Positions 48,110-59,355 of a stretch of DNA of 64,000 nucleotides are shown here, piece after piece (position 1 is the stretch's first letter; the number at the start of each line of letters is the position of its first letter). Position numbers and translations under genes: made by a program. This stretch comes from Erythrophleum ivorense (Eukaryota; Streptophyta; Magnoliopsida; Fabales; Fabaceae), in contig JAIUCV010000001.1 of NCBI GenBank assembly GCA_026724425.1, positions 21,389,802-21,453,801 of the forward strand. The letters run 5' to 3'. The notes below the pieces were generated by a model. That model was not told the origin of the DNA and did not search any database. It worked only from the letters and a program-made list of their open reading frames with translations.

Positions 48110-49345
48110 TGGAACTAGTCTTATATCTAGAGCACCCTATAGGTGGCCCCAGCTGAGTTAGCCAAACTAAAAAAGCAACTAGAGGAACCATTAGAAAAAG
48201 GCCTCATTAGACCCAGTGTGTCTCTGTGGGTGCGCTAGTCTTGTTTGTGAAGAAGAAAGATGGGAGCATGAGATTGTGCATAGACTATAGGCAGTTGAAC
48301 AAAATGACTATAAAGAATAAGTATCCACTGCCTAGGATAGATGATCTCTTAGATCAACTAATAGAAGCCTCCATTTTCTTTAAGATAGACTTAAGGTCAG
48401 GATACCACCAATTGAGAATCAAAGCGGAGGACATTTCAAAAACTACCATTAGAACTAGGTATGGACATTATGAATTTCTTGTTATGCCTTTAGGTTTGAC
48501 CAATGCCCAGCTATTTTTATGGATTATATGAACATGATTTTTAGGCCCTACCTAGACCAATTTGTGGGTGTTTTCATAGATGACATTCTTATTTATTCCA
48601 AAAGTATAGAGGAACATGAGAAACACCTTAGGAGTGTCTTTCAAATTTTGAAAGAGAAACAACTGTTTGCTAAATTTAGTAACTGTGAGTTTTGGTTGAG
48701 GGAAGTACAATTCTTAGGGCATGTAATCTTTGAAATAGGGGTAGCACTGGACCCTAGCAAAATAGAAGCAGTAGTGAATTGGGAAAGGCCCAAAATTGTC
48801 ATAGAGGTTAGGAGTTTCCTGGGATTAGCCATGTACCATAGAAGGTTCATCGAAGGATTTTCTCAGTTAGTTACACCTTTGACTAGATTAACCCAGAAAG
48901 ACCAACCATTTATTTGGAATGATAGATGTAAGGAGAGATTTTAGGAGTTGAAAACCATATTAACTTCCATATGAATTTTAGTGATATCAGACCCCCAAAA
49001 ACCTTTTGTAGTATACAACAATGCTTTCAAGAAAGGGTTGGGATGTGTCTTAATGTAGGAAGGTAGAGTTATTGCCTATGCTTCTACACAGTTAAGACCC
49101 CATAAGGAGAACTACCCCACCCATGACTTGGAATTAGTAGCTATTGTGTTTGCCCTAAAAATTTGGAGACATTACTTATATAAGGCATCATTTCAGGTTT
49201 ATAATGATCATAAAAGTTTGAAATACCTTTTTGACTAGAAGGAATTAAACATAAGACAGAAGAGGTGGATGGAATTTCTTAAAGATTATGATTTCACCTT
49301 TAAGTATCACGTGGGCAAAGTGAACATAGTTGCAGATGCATTAAA
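48110..49345 (+). pseudogene. Chromovirus reverse transcriptase and RNase H (degenerate)
   Basis: The RT opens after A8 with 'GTSLISRAPYR', loses one base near 48132, and is open at 48226-48531: 'LFVKKKDGSMRLCIDYRQLNK', 'YPLPRIDDLLDQL' and 'IDLRSGYHQLRI'. A one-base deletion near 48508 ('gcccag' for 'gccccag') shifts the frame into 48519-48944, with the catalytic 'VFIDDILIYS', 'FWLREVQFLGHVI' and 'RSFLGLAMYHRRF'. RNase H follows: its first catalytic Asp is replaced by Asn (codon 49020-49022), stops interrupt it twice, and 'THDLELVAIVFALKIWRHYLY', 'DHKSLKYLF' and 'QKRWMEFLKDYDFTFKY' are readable. Confidence 0.93.
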
Positions 49346-50500
49346 CAAAAAGTCCATACATGTGTCACTTATGATGCTTAAGGAACAAAAACTGATAGAG
49401 GATTTTAAGGACCTAAACCTTTTTGTCTCCCTACACCTTGGTAGCCTCTCAGTGAGTGAGATGAGGATTCATAGTGACCTACGAGACCAAATTAAAGATG
49501 CCCAAGTTTCTGATGAGTCCTTAGAAAAGATTAAGAAACATATAAGCCAGGGGAAGTCCAAAGAATTTTGGGAATCTAAGGATGGACTAATTTAGTACAA
49601 GGATAAATTTTGTGTGCTCGAGAAAAGAGAATTGAAGAACACTATCTTGGTAAAAGCCCACAGAAGTAAATACACTTTACACCCAAGCACCACAAAGATG
49701 TATCATGATCTTAAAAAGAGTTTTTGGTGGCCTAGCATGAAATCAGAAATTGCCCAATCTGTGTGTAAGTGCTTAGTTTGTCAAAGAGTAAAGGTAGAAC
49801 ACTAAAGACTTGTAGGAATGTTACAGCCTTTAGAAATCCCTAAGTGGAAATAGGACAGTATCTCTATAGATTTTGTTATAGTCTTACCTAGGGCATCCTC
49901 AAGATATGACTCCATTTGGGTAATAGTGGATAGATTAACCAAATTTGCTCACTTCTTACCATTTAAGTCTACCTACACCACAAACAAACTAGCTCAGCTT
50001 TTATGTGAGTGAGATTGTAAGACTTCATGGAGTTCCTGTTAGTATTATTTCAGACATTTTGGATGTCTCTTCATCAAGTTTAGGTACCCAATTGAAATTT
50101 AGTATGGCCTATCATCCTCAAATAGACAGCCAAATAGAGAGGACCATTCAAACTTTAGAGAATATGCTTAGGTCATGTGTCTTAGAGTTTAAAGGGAACT
50201 GGGATGTATACTTACCCTTAGCAGAATTTGCATACAATAATAGTTACCATTCCAGTATCCAAATGGAGCCTTTTATGGGAGAAATTGTAGGTCCCCCTTT
50301 TGTTAGATTGAACTAGAGAAAGGAGACTTTTAGAGCTAGAGATAGTGGATCAGATGTCTAGACACATAGAAATCATCAGGAAAAGGCTGCTAGCTACTCA
50401 AAGTAGGCAGAAGAGCTATGTAAACCAAAGGAGATGACCCCTAGAATTTGAAACCAGTGACCACGTATTTCTTAGAGTAACTCCAATCACAGCAGTGGGT
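49346..50500 (+). pseudogene. Chromovirus integrase (degenerate)
   Basis: After a linker (open at 49269-49595), the zinc-binding region at 49650-49805 keeps its His and Cys residues: 'HPSTTKMYHDLK', 'FWWPSMK' and 'CKCLVCQRVK'. The catalytic core follows: 'SIDFVIVLPRASSRYDSIWVIVDRLTKFAHF' in one frame, a frameshift near 50010, then 'GVPVSIISD' with the second Asp, a short internal loss just after it, and 'YHPQIDSQIERTIQTLENML' with the catalytic Glu, then 'LPLAEFAYNNSYHSSIQMEPF'. From 50316 on the frame changes again ('GPVAYKL' near 50570). Confidence 0.9.
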
Positions 50501-50707
50501 CGATCCTTGAAATCCAAGAAACTTAGCCCCCGTTACATGGATCTTTTCCAAATTCTGGATCAAATAGGACCAGTGGCCTACAAACTTGCCCTTCTTCCAA
50601 ATCTTGCCCAGATTCATAATATTTTTCATGTCTCTCAGTAAAAGAAATATCAACCAGATCCTTCACACATCATAGAGCATGAATTAGTGCATTTGTAACA
50701 CAATTTG
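50501..50707 (+). pseudogene. Chromovirus integrase C-terminal part leading to the chromodomain (degenerate)
   Basis: Broken-frame text with 'KLSPRYMDLFQILDQIGPVAYKLALLPNLAQIHNIFHVS' readable in pieces, the usual GPY/F-type region of chromovirus integrases. It ends 4-5 codons before the chromodomain. Confidence 0.75.
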
Positions 50708-50872
50708 TCCTATGTTGTAGAACTAAAGGAAATAATAGACAGGTGGATCAAACAATTAAGGAACAAGAGTATCTCACTAGTTAAAGTGGTCTAAAAAGGG
50801 CTATCCTCAGATGAAGCTACTTGGGAGACTGAAAGAGACATGAGGAAGCATTATCCGACATTATTTGCATAA
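50708..50872 (+). pseudogene. Chromodomain at the integrase C-terminus (degenerate)
   Basis: In chromoviruses this domain is thought to guide integration to particular chromatin. The 54-codon reading opens 'SYVVELKEIIDRWIKQLRNK', has one in-frame TAA (50792-50794) at about the aromatic core position, then 'DEATWETERDMRKHYP' and a terminal stop at 50870-50872. The E-A-T-W-E signature fixes the family. Its presence rules out the non-chromovirus clades for this element. Confidence 0.88.
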
Positions 50873-50903
50873 GGTACGTAAATTTTTTAGGACAAAAATT
50901 TAT

Positions 50904-50916
50904 AAGGGGGGAGGAA
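50904..50916 (+). promoter_or_regulatory. Polypurine tract of the chromovirus
   Basis: AAGGGGGGAGGAA immediately before the 3' LTR, the site where plus-strand DNA synthesis starts. Confidence 0.85.
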
Positions 50917-50917
50917 T

Positions 50918-53903
50918 TGTCACATTCTGAATTTTCCATAACTGTTAACATAACCCACATTAATTAAAGAGCTAACTCAGTCAAATAGCATGGAAGGAGG
51001 AGGATTAAGGTGAATAGAACACTTGCACCTCACACTTGTACCATGTATATATGTAGTACTTAGTTAATGGGCACATCTTATTAGCTGTAGAAAATTTATA
51101 GTCTTATATATGGTATTAGATGGGAAAGAACCACCAATAGGCTGCCACATTATCTAGCACAAAATGGGGAATGGAAGGAAGGGATTTTAATTATTTTAAT
51201 TACACCCATTGACACCATCACCACATAAGAGTATAAGCATTCATTTGGTTACTTGTAATCATGTTTAGTTATGGAAATTGGCATCGATTGCATGGACGTA
51301 TTGGTTATATAACCTAAAGTTAAGACACCTAGCAAGCAACCAGGGAGAACCAATGAAATTCCTCAATAAATAAACCCCATGCACCTAACTATTATGTTTA
51401 CACTGTGGCATATATAAGTGTGGCATTTGGTGTTACCTTTGGCTGTGGGAATTAGTAAGGAAAGTGCATGTAAAGAAATAGCTTATATGATCTAAAATGG
51501 GGACACCTATCCTACTCTGTGGAGAAGTAAGTGGAGGAGAATAATTAAGAATAAAAACCCCTACACCTCATGCTTACACTATAAGTATATGTGTCCATAA
51601 ATTATACTCTAATCTTGCTCACAATTTGAATTGCCATGGGGGTAGGTACCATATGCAATATATGCATTAGAGGGGAGTAATATATAGATATAGAATGCTG
51701 CCACCTAGCTTGCACCAAATAAGATTGGGAAACAATAAAACTCCAGCACAAAAACGAGACATCTCATGCTTGCACCACCCACCTACATATATACATATTC
51801 AATTGTAAATTGTTAGTGCTCATATTTGGTTTGATAGTAGGAGTTAAATATTACCTTTAATATGTAGTTTAAATGAGAATAAGACACATACATGCTGCCA
51901 CCTAGCATTGCACCAAGTCAAAGAAGTCTTGATTTGCCTTCATGCCATCCAAAAATAGTGAAAAAGCACGAGCTGTCTGTTACATTAGTTACCATTCACC
52001 TTAATTCATTTTAGGCCAAGGGAAGTAGTGGTAAGAAGGGAGAAAACTTAGACAGCCATAGAAGAGGAGAGAGGAAAAGATAAACCAAAGTACTAGGCCT
52101 CCATAAAGGGTAAGTTCTAAGTTGCTTCCTTGTTTTGGACTGAAATATTTTTCCTTTTGTAGAATTAGTTAGAAAAGGATTTTGAAGCCAAAATTTTTCT
52201 AACAGGTTGTCCATTCCTTATACTTAAAATCTGGAAAATTACAGAATTTTTGGAACAAGGTAGGTCAAAGAAATAACCCACTAATTCAATTTAGCTTCTA
52301 AATGGGACAGCGTGGGGCTGGTTTCATAAAGAATTTTGTTAAATGGGTAAATGAATGAATTAGTGTATGAAATTTGGTGGGAAGGTATCTAAGACGTGTA
52401 AATTTAGTTATGCAAAGTATTAGAAATTTCTGAGCTCATTTGATAGGATAACAAAGCCAGAAACAGAAAGGGCAGTGTACAGCGAGCTCAACTGAGGTAG
52501 TAACCAAAACAGTAGGAGTTCAGGGGCTATCCTTGGGAATTCTTGAAAAATGTTTCTATGGCTTATAATTAACATAATAAGGGATCACTCTACCAATTTT
52601 TATGATTTTTGGAGGTCATTTAGTGGAGGAAAGAAATTTCACAAAAACAGGTCCGAAAATGTAGTTACATTGAGACTATGGTAGTTTTCATTTTTCGCTA
52701 TTGTAGTGTGAATTTGTATGGTAAATTAGAGAATCAAGCTTGAAAATAATGACTAAGGACTTAACTTCAAAGCACTAGACCACACATGAATAACTTAGAT
52801 AGTAACTAATTAATGAGAAGGAAAAGAACGAAGATGTGATTGTTTACAATTAGGAATTCCAATCGTTAACTAGCGAAAGGGGTTTAGGAATTTCATACGG
52901 GGGGATTAGTACTTTAATTGCAATGTAAATATTAACTATGACTCATCCTTAATTAAGGCAATGCATGATTTAAATTTAGGAAGGCAATTGGGACAACAAG
53001 AACTGAGGAATACCATGACAAAACGACGGTGACAAAACAGGAGTTAACATGACATTTTGTTTGTTTACATACATAATTGCACTAAATGATTTTCTAAATT
53101 TTGTATGTTATGCATGGCTGCATATATACCCACTAATGTGACTCTTTTGAGTACTAGATCACTATTATTGGCCAATGACCGAAGTATAATAGCCTAACGA
53201 ATAAATGTACACTGCTATCTTGGGATTTGCATGCTCCTGTATCGAATGGTGCACCAAAGTATTCTCATTCAGTGTTCTTTGTATATGTAAATCATGATGC
53301 CATTGTTATCTACCAGGATTATATCTCATTATAAAGCTAACTATTTTTTAGATAATACCCATACTATAGACAGAGTCCACCCTACAGAGGATAACAAAAC
53401 CAACCTGAAGACTGTAGTGGCTATAGTTGTTGTAATTTCCCTGAATAATGTTAAATGCTGAAAGTTTGACTTTAGTTGAATGCTTAGCATTGTTTACTAC
53501 CTCCTTGTTGGTTATGTATAAATATTACACATGAGGAAATTACCATAAGTTAACTGTGATGTTCATTAGAGCTACTGACTCCCGATACAAGTAAACTCTT
53601 ATAATTACGTTTGTATAAAACTGATTATCATAATCTTGGAAGCAATTCTAGCATATTAACATTATCAACTTATGGTTTTCTTATGGAAATGATGAAGGTT
53701 GTCTAGGTATGACAATTATTCTCCTAGGTCTAGAATCTTGTTGACAAGATTTTGGACTCTACTATATGGAATTAAAGACCTTGTCGACGGGATCTTGGAT
53801 TTTGCTTTGTAAAACTTAAGACCTTTTCAACAGGGTCTTCTGTTAGTAGTACAAGATCCTTCCATATGGTAAGTTATAGAGTATGCAAAGTGTAGGTGTT
53901 ACA
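50918..53903 (+). repeat. 3' LTR of the chromovirus, full length
   Basis: A 2986-bp LTR from TGTCACATTCTG to GGTGTTACA. It keeps the roughly 1.9-kb block missing from the 5' LTR (about 51293-53185), including a degenerate repeat array, a TATATAAG box at 51411-51418 and a leader with a consensus-like splice donor, AAGG|GTAAGT, at 52107-52115. Within the shared first 100 bp, it has CA at the four places where the 5' LTR has CG. Confidence 0.92.
51020..51940 (+). repeat. Degenerate tandem repeats in the U3 of the 3' LTR
   Basis: About four to five diverged units of roughly 170-250 bp. Each contains a 'ctgccacctagc.tgcaccaa' phrase (51138, 51323 in short form, 51689 and 51893) and a 'catgcttgcacc / tgcacct' phrase followed by a TA-rich run. 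The 5' LTR keeps only the first unit. Confidence 0.6.
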
Positions 53904-55270
53904 GTTAGCCAATCTAGGTCTCCAAACTCTGGATTATTGCTTATGTTCATTGTTAGAATTGAACTGTATTTGTTGTCAATTGTTTCACTATATCTTCTAG
54001 ACTTGACTTTGACTTGTTCATCTGTTGCATGGGTTGTCTCATAGGTTGGTGGTTGCTTGGGCTTGAAGCATTAAATTTTTGTTGCTACTATTGTTAGTTA
54101 GACTTACTACTATATCGTAAATTCGGATGATCTCTCCATCTGGGATTATATGATGCTACATAAGGGTGGTTTCTATTATGTTGCTACTGTAAAGGTCTAC
54201 CAAAGAATATACCAACACATGATTCTATATTATCTTGTAACTAAGGACACTAATTTGTGGCATGTGTGTTTAATGAACAAATATCACATAGAAGGGCAAG
54301 GAGTTGTTGAGGTTGTCTTTGCCCGAGTGCTAACTGTCTGACCATGAAAGCCAACTTCTCAAGTTTATTTTCTATTCTTTGTTGATCCATATGAGTGGCA
54401 TAGAATTTGTTTACACCTTTGGTTGGCATATTTATTTCGGTGCCAAACTATTGTGTATTTTGTGCCATATTTGCAATGAGGTCTTTGGCAGCAGCTGGGG
54501 TTTTGTTAACTAATGCTCCTCCTATAGTTGCACTAACCATACTTCTATCTTTGGGTAGCAAGCTTTCATAAAAGTACTAAATCAGAAGTTAGTCACTAAT
54601 CTAATGGTAAGGACAGCTTACACACAGTTTCTTAAACCTTTTCCAGTACTCATACAATGTTTCTCCATTCATTTGTCTAATACCACTAATCTCTTTTCGG
54701 ATGGCAGCAGTTCTTAAGGTAGGGAGGAATTTCTCTAGAAATATCATCTTCAATTCATTCCATGAAGTTATGGCTTAAGGTTGAAGATAATAAGCCAATC
54801 TTTAGTTGCCACATCCAGTGAGAAGGGAAACACTCTAAGCTTGATGTGTTCTTATAAAACTCCTTGTGGCTTCATGGTAGAACAAACCATATGGAACTCC
54901 TTGAAATGCTTGTGAGGATCTTCACCTGCAAGACCATGGAACTTTGGAAGCAAATATATTAATCTAGATTTAAGTTCAAAAGTAACATCAAGTTCAGAAT
55001 ATTCAATACATAGTAGTTGATAATTAACATCTAATGCAACCAATTCCCTAAGAGTCCTATCATTATTCCCAACCATATTTATTACTTCAGAATCAAAATT
55101 AAAATCCAAATTCAATTCGCAATTACTTCCTATATTGTCTATTATCTTAGAAATCTACTCAATAACTATAGCTTTTTGAATCTTATGATTTTTAAGATGC
55201 TTATGAAAACTCCAATTAATTTATGTGTTAAACTCAATTAAATCTCTATTAGAAGATCTTGTCATGCACC
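53904..55270 (-). pseudogene. Athila gag (degenerate)
   Basis: Frame 55115-54852 reads 'NNDRTLRELVALDVNYQLL', 'YSELDVTFELKSRLIYLLPKFHGLAGEDPHKHFKEFH' in pieces and 'CSTMKPQGV', a clear Athila capsid signature. After a frame change near 54850 the text continues with 'VFPFSLDVATKDWL', 'RTAAIRKEISGIRQMNGETLYEYWKRFKKL', 'YESLLPKDRSM', 'AAAKDLIANMA', then a zinc-finger-like 'LCDICSLNTHATN..CP' near 54290 and 'NPRWRDHPNLRY' near 54130. Stops are scattered throughout. The gene runs into the chromovirus boundary (right TSD GTTAG, 53904-53908). Confidence 0.9.
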
Positions 55271-55560
55271 AAGAATGAAATAAAAAGGAAAAGAAAACAC
55301 ATAAAAATTATTAAGAAAAATGAAATTAAATTCAAAAAAATTAGAAAAATTGCAAAAAATCAAAGGAAAAAATACTAAAAATTGAAAAAGTGATCTAAAC
55401 AATGGAATTTGGCCAAATTGAAGTTAGTCACCCCTTATACTCGTATTGCCCAGAACAATCACAAAACACCAAAAACACTAAAAATTGACCACAAACACTA
55501 GGTAAAAATGCTAAAATCAAAGTTAAAACTAAGGAATTTCCTATTCTAATTGATTATGAT
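55271..55560 (-). other. Athila 5' untranslated leader
   Basis: AT-rich leader between the primer-binding site and gag on the minus strand, full of poly-A and poly-T runs. No gene is seen. Confidence 0.6.
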
Positions 55561-55581
55561 TGATTGGCTCCCTACCAACAG
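55561..55581 (-). promoter_or_regulatory. Remnant of the Athila primer-binding site, cut by A9
   Basis: The minus strand reads CTGTTGGTAGGGAGCCAATCA. Its first part resembles the tail of the Asp-tRNA-type PBS used by Athila (..GTTGCCGGGGAGCC). The first bases of the PBS and the whole 5' LTR are displaced beyond the insertion at 55582. Confidence 0.55.
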
Positions 55582-55636
55582 TGTAATGCCAGGAATTCAT
55601 AAAAATGATGAAAACAAGCTAGATATAAAAGAGAGT

Positions 55637-58600
55637 TGTAATATCCAGTTCTCTGAAAATTAGAGAAAATGTGAGAAACGTAACATATAGTTTTCTCCAT
55701 CAACAAACGAAACTTCCCAGATACAAAAGGAAGTCCCCCAAAATGATGTAGTTAAGGTCCCAAAAATTTGAAAAGCATTCTAAACTCCTAAAAATGAGAA
55801 TCTTAGGCTCAGATGGAAGGAAAAACAGAGCTAGAATGAAGAAGCAATTTCTTATGAAAAGCTTACAAAACGTAATGGCATTTTCGTAATTTTGAAAAAA
55901 AATTTGAAATTCACATAGGAGGGCTTTTCAAATCAAATTTTTGAGTTTTCTGGGGTTCTCAGAGGCCCTGAAAACCATAGGAAGCTCCAGGACAGTTAAA
56001 TCCCCTCCGGTGGATGTTTTCTAATGTCAGTGTGCTTGAATTTTGACAGATCCATTTGGAAAGGTTTTAGCTCCAATTTGAGTGATTCCAAAGGCATTTT
56101 TCTTAATTGGGAACCTAAATTTTATAATGAAAAGATGGTTCTCAAAAAGGAGCTAAAACAAAAGAGAAACAAAAAATGCCAAGAAGAAGGGCAAAATTGA
56201 AATTTTTGAAAAGTGTAACTTCCTCCCACCTATATATATGATGCACCCTACTTCTCTCCTCATGTTGCATGACCAAGTTCTACCCAAAACTAGAGGAAAA
56301 CCCTAGGGAGAGTGGTGCATAAGAGGAAGGCAAAGAGGAGGAGAAATCAAAGGCTTAAGGTATGGAAATTAGTAGTTTTTCATGCTCTTTCTCTCCAAAC
56401 CTCTCTCCTCCATTATCCTTTGTTTTCTATGATTAAAATGAAGTTTATAAATCTGTTTTAAGGGAGAAATTGAGGGAAAAATTTGGATTTGAAGAGATGA
56501 GCTCAAAGAACACAAGATTCAAGTGAGAAAAAGTAAGAAAACAATGTAATTTCTCTTCCTATAGTTATCACTTTTGGTTCCCTTCTCCACCATTTCGCCC
56601 CTCTTGAGAAAACCCTAGGAGAAGATGATTTTTAGGCCGAACCAAGCATGAATCTAAAGAAAAAGGGTGTGGGGATGAATATACAAAGGGAATTATCAAA
56701 AAACTATTAGATTTCAAGATGCGAGTTCTAGGGTTTCAATTGTACCTTGTAAAATCTGATTTTATATGATGATTCCTAGGTCTAATTAAGAGTTTAAATG
56801 AGTTCTTGCGACACCTAAGATGCTCCCTACAAGCTTCCTCCTTCAAGAAAACTAAGAAAACTCTAAGAAGGCTAAGGAAGCCCATAGTCTCGACCAAAGA
56901 GGGTTTTTGTAGTAGGGGAGAGTTTTAAATTTTTCTAAGGCCATTCTTGAGTCATATTTGATGAATGAAAATGACGGGAGGCCTTGGGAAAAAATTAGAA
57001 CTCATAGAAATTGAGTTGGTGCTTTAGGTCCATATTATGACCTAAAGAAGCAACATGGTGCTAAGCCTTTTGTTTTAATGGTGTGATAATTCCAAGAGGC
57101 TTAAAAGGAGTCAAGAATCATATTTGAAAGGAAAGAATGGAGCCTAGAAATTTTTTTAGGGGTGTTGCTTCATTAGGTGCATTTATGGACCATAATAGAG
57201 CCTATAGAGCAATCTAGTATCTAAGCAAGTTGTATGACCTTAGAGTTTGTTTCATAAAGCTAATTAGCTCCCATAAATTGTATCTAGGCCAAGAGAAACC
57301 ATCTCCACCAATTTGTGGGTGTGTGGCCAAAAGAGGAGGCTTGAATCCAAAGGAAAAAGTATGTGATTGTGTGCAAGGTAACTCTTTCCACCTTCTCTCA
57401 TACATGGATGTGCGTTTAGCTTGTTTTAGAATGTGTGTATGTGTATTTTCAAGCTATGAAAAGTATGCTAGCCTGCCTTTATATGCCATGATTTTTGATG
57501 CTATGTTATATTTCTAAATGATTACATGATGTTTGTATAAGTTTACTTGAGTGTGGAGAGACCAAGAACTCTTCCTTAGGTGAGGATGAGTCAAAAAACC
57601 TTGAGCTTGGTTAAGACAAAGTAAAAAGTCTCCCAAAGGCAAAGTGAGCTCCCAAGAGTATAGTTGAGTCCAAAGCACTTAAAGAATGGGTGAGGCAAGT
57701 CCAAAATCCATGAGGAGAAGTGTGAGGCCAATCCAAGTGCTTGGTGAACTCTTGAATGTCTTGTATGAGTGATTCACATGCCAAGCTTGTGTTAAAAATG
57801 TCTATAATTTTTATTTTCTCCATGCATGCATTTGTAAAGCTTGCTTTGCACATATTATGTATGATGAAATGGGAGATAAGCTATTTGAATTTTTTGAATC
57901 TCATCCCCTCCTCTCCAATGATCTAACATACTAGGTAGACCAAGTAATTATGGTGAAGGGAGCTAACAACAATGAAGAGGAAAGATTGACAAGCTTATGC
58001 CTTGTTTTGTCCATTTTGGAACCATAATGATGGTTCATGATGTATATGATGTTGCAAATGTATTATGAACCTTGAGACATGTATAAATATGCTATTATGT
58101 GATGTTTATAACTATGGATATGATGTATGAACTCTAGAATACAATTTGAGTTTGTAATGTCTAAATATGCAATATGGAAATATGATGTAAATGTGCATAA
58201 ATGTGGGTTAAATGGCCAAAATGAGATGCATGAGATTTAGGACCATTTGGGCAGCTCACACAAGTCTCAAATGTACTTGTAGACTTGCCTAAAAGGTGCC
58301 ACAACCAATGGAAGGCCATTTGACAAATTTGGTACCTTATATGGAGCCAAATTTGACCATAATAGAATCCTAGGTCACTTTTTGGCCAAATGAGCTAGTC
58401 TTGATCTAATATTTGGTATTTAATTAGGTCTCATTGAGAGCTTTCTGGGAAGCTAAAGATTATAATTTTTTGAGGTCTATAGAATATTTGATGATTTTTC
58501 AAAGTTGTCAATTTTCATAGTTTCTGATTTGCTGCACTATTCATTTGGTATGAAATTGTTTTCTGTCACAATGCTCAAATGATGTCCAATTACCACAAAA

Positions 58601-59355
58601 GTTTATATAGAGAAACTAGATAATCACAGTAACTCGTGCCAACTAGAAGCACCTCATTTGGAGGTCTAGAGAGGGAGATATGAATTTTTAAAATTTCCGC
58701 CAAGTATCAGTAACCTTGCCAGACCAGAAGTATTGTTCTATCAATTTTTGAGTTTTGGTATTGATGAACTGATCTAGAGAAATTTTTTATCTCTATTTGA
58801 CATCCACATATTTCTATATTGGTATCATTTGCATAGATTGGATTTTTTTAGAATTAATTGGATATTTTTGAAGTTCATATCAGTAAACTGTGACAACATC
58901 AGGACCTAGTTTGACCTCCAAATTATTTCGTATGTCAAACGCTCTGTGTGTGGGATGTTGAGACTTGTACATATTTTTAACATTCATTAGACATCCCAAG
59001 ATTTCCATAATGACCAAGATTTCATGATTTAGAGTTTTCTAGATTTAGTTATGATTTTTCAAAATTTGCCCAGAAATGAGGCCAATTCTGGCTGAGAATG
59101 AACACTCACTTTCTGTGTCTTTTTTCAGTTTCTATGAGTTGTAGGCATGTTTTTGTGATGAAAATGAGTTGTAATGATGTAATTAAATATGAGGATGTAT
59201 ATCATGAGCTCACACGATCCATGTGACACTGAATGAAATTTTTAGTCATCATGCAATGCAAGAAAGTGTGGAATTTTTAATGAAATTTCTCACTTCCTTC
59301 TTACTACATATCACATGAACATGTATGAATGTGACCTAGAAATTATGGTGTTACA
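55637..59355 (+). mobile_element. Family A solo LTR copy A10, complete, nested in A9
   Basis: A 3719-bp unit opening TGTAATATCCAGTTC and closing ATGGTGTTACA, with perfect TSD AGAGT at 55632-55636 and 59356-59360. It has a TATA box at 56231-56239 and the usual leader and U5. It is close in sequence to A6 throughout the U3 and leader. Short frames within it, such as 57230-57517 plus, are shared with A6 and A8 but have no domain and are broken differently in each copy. Confidence 0.92.
56231..56239 (+). promoter_or_regulatory. Candidate TATA box of A10
   Basis: TATATATAT in 'cccacctatatatatgatgc', about 595 bp into the LTR. Confidence 0.6.

Larger units (their letters stand above)
41425..53903 (+). 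mobile_element. Tekay/Del-like chromovirus (Ty3/gypsy), degenerate, with A8 nested inside
   Basis: A complete but dead LTR retrotransposon: 5' LTR, PBS, gag, protease, RT, RNase H, integrase, chromodomain, polypurine tract and 3' LTR in the usual Ty3/gypsy order. TSD GTTAG lies at 41420-41424 and 53904-53908. It is about 8.8 kb after removal of A8, and landed in the Athila gag-pol linker. Clade call rests on the RT/RNase H text ('RSGYHQLRI', 'RYGHYEFLVMP', 'FIDDILIYSKS', 'QKRWMEFLKDYDF') and a C-terminal chromodomain ending 'HYPTLFA'. The two LTRs differ greatly in length. Confidence 0.92.
8649..55581 (-). mobile_element. Athila-like Ty3/gypsy retrotransposon, degenerate and multiply interrupted, 5' LTR outside the window
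   Basis: Minus-strand element whose pieces read, from right to left: PBS remnant, gag, protease, RT, RNase H, integrase, long 3' untranslated region, 3' LTR. Pieces are 8649-12440, 35684-37280, 39811-41424 and 53904-55581. With the insertions removed, about 7 kb of internal sequence remains, a usual size for Athila. Clade assignment rests on the protease 'LGASIN' context, an RT with FMDD, an RNase H with 'ASDKFHSYLLG', an integrase with 'VDYVSKWVKA', and a gag with 'LPKFHGLAGEDPHKH'. Every frame carries stops or frameshifts. No env-like frame is seen between integrase and 3' LTR. Confidence 0.88.
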
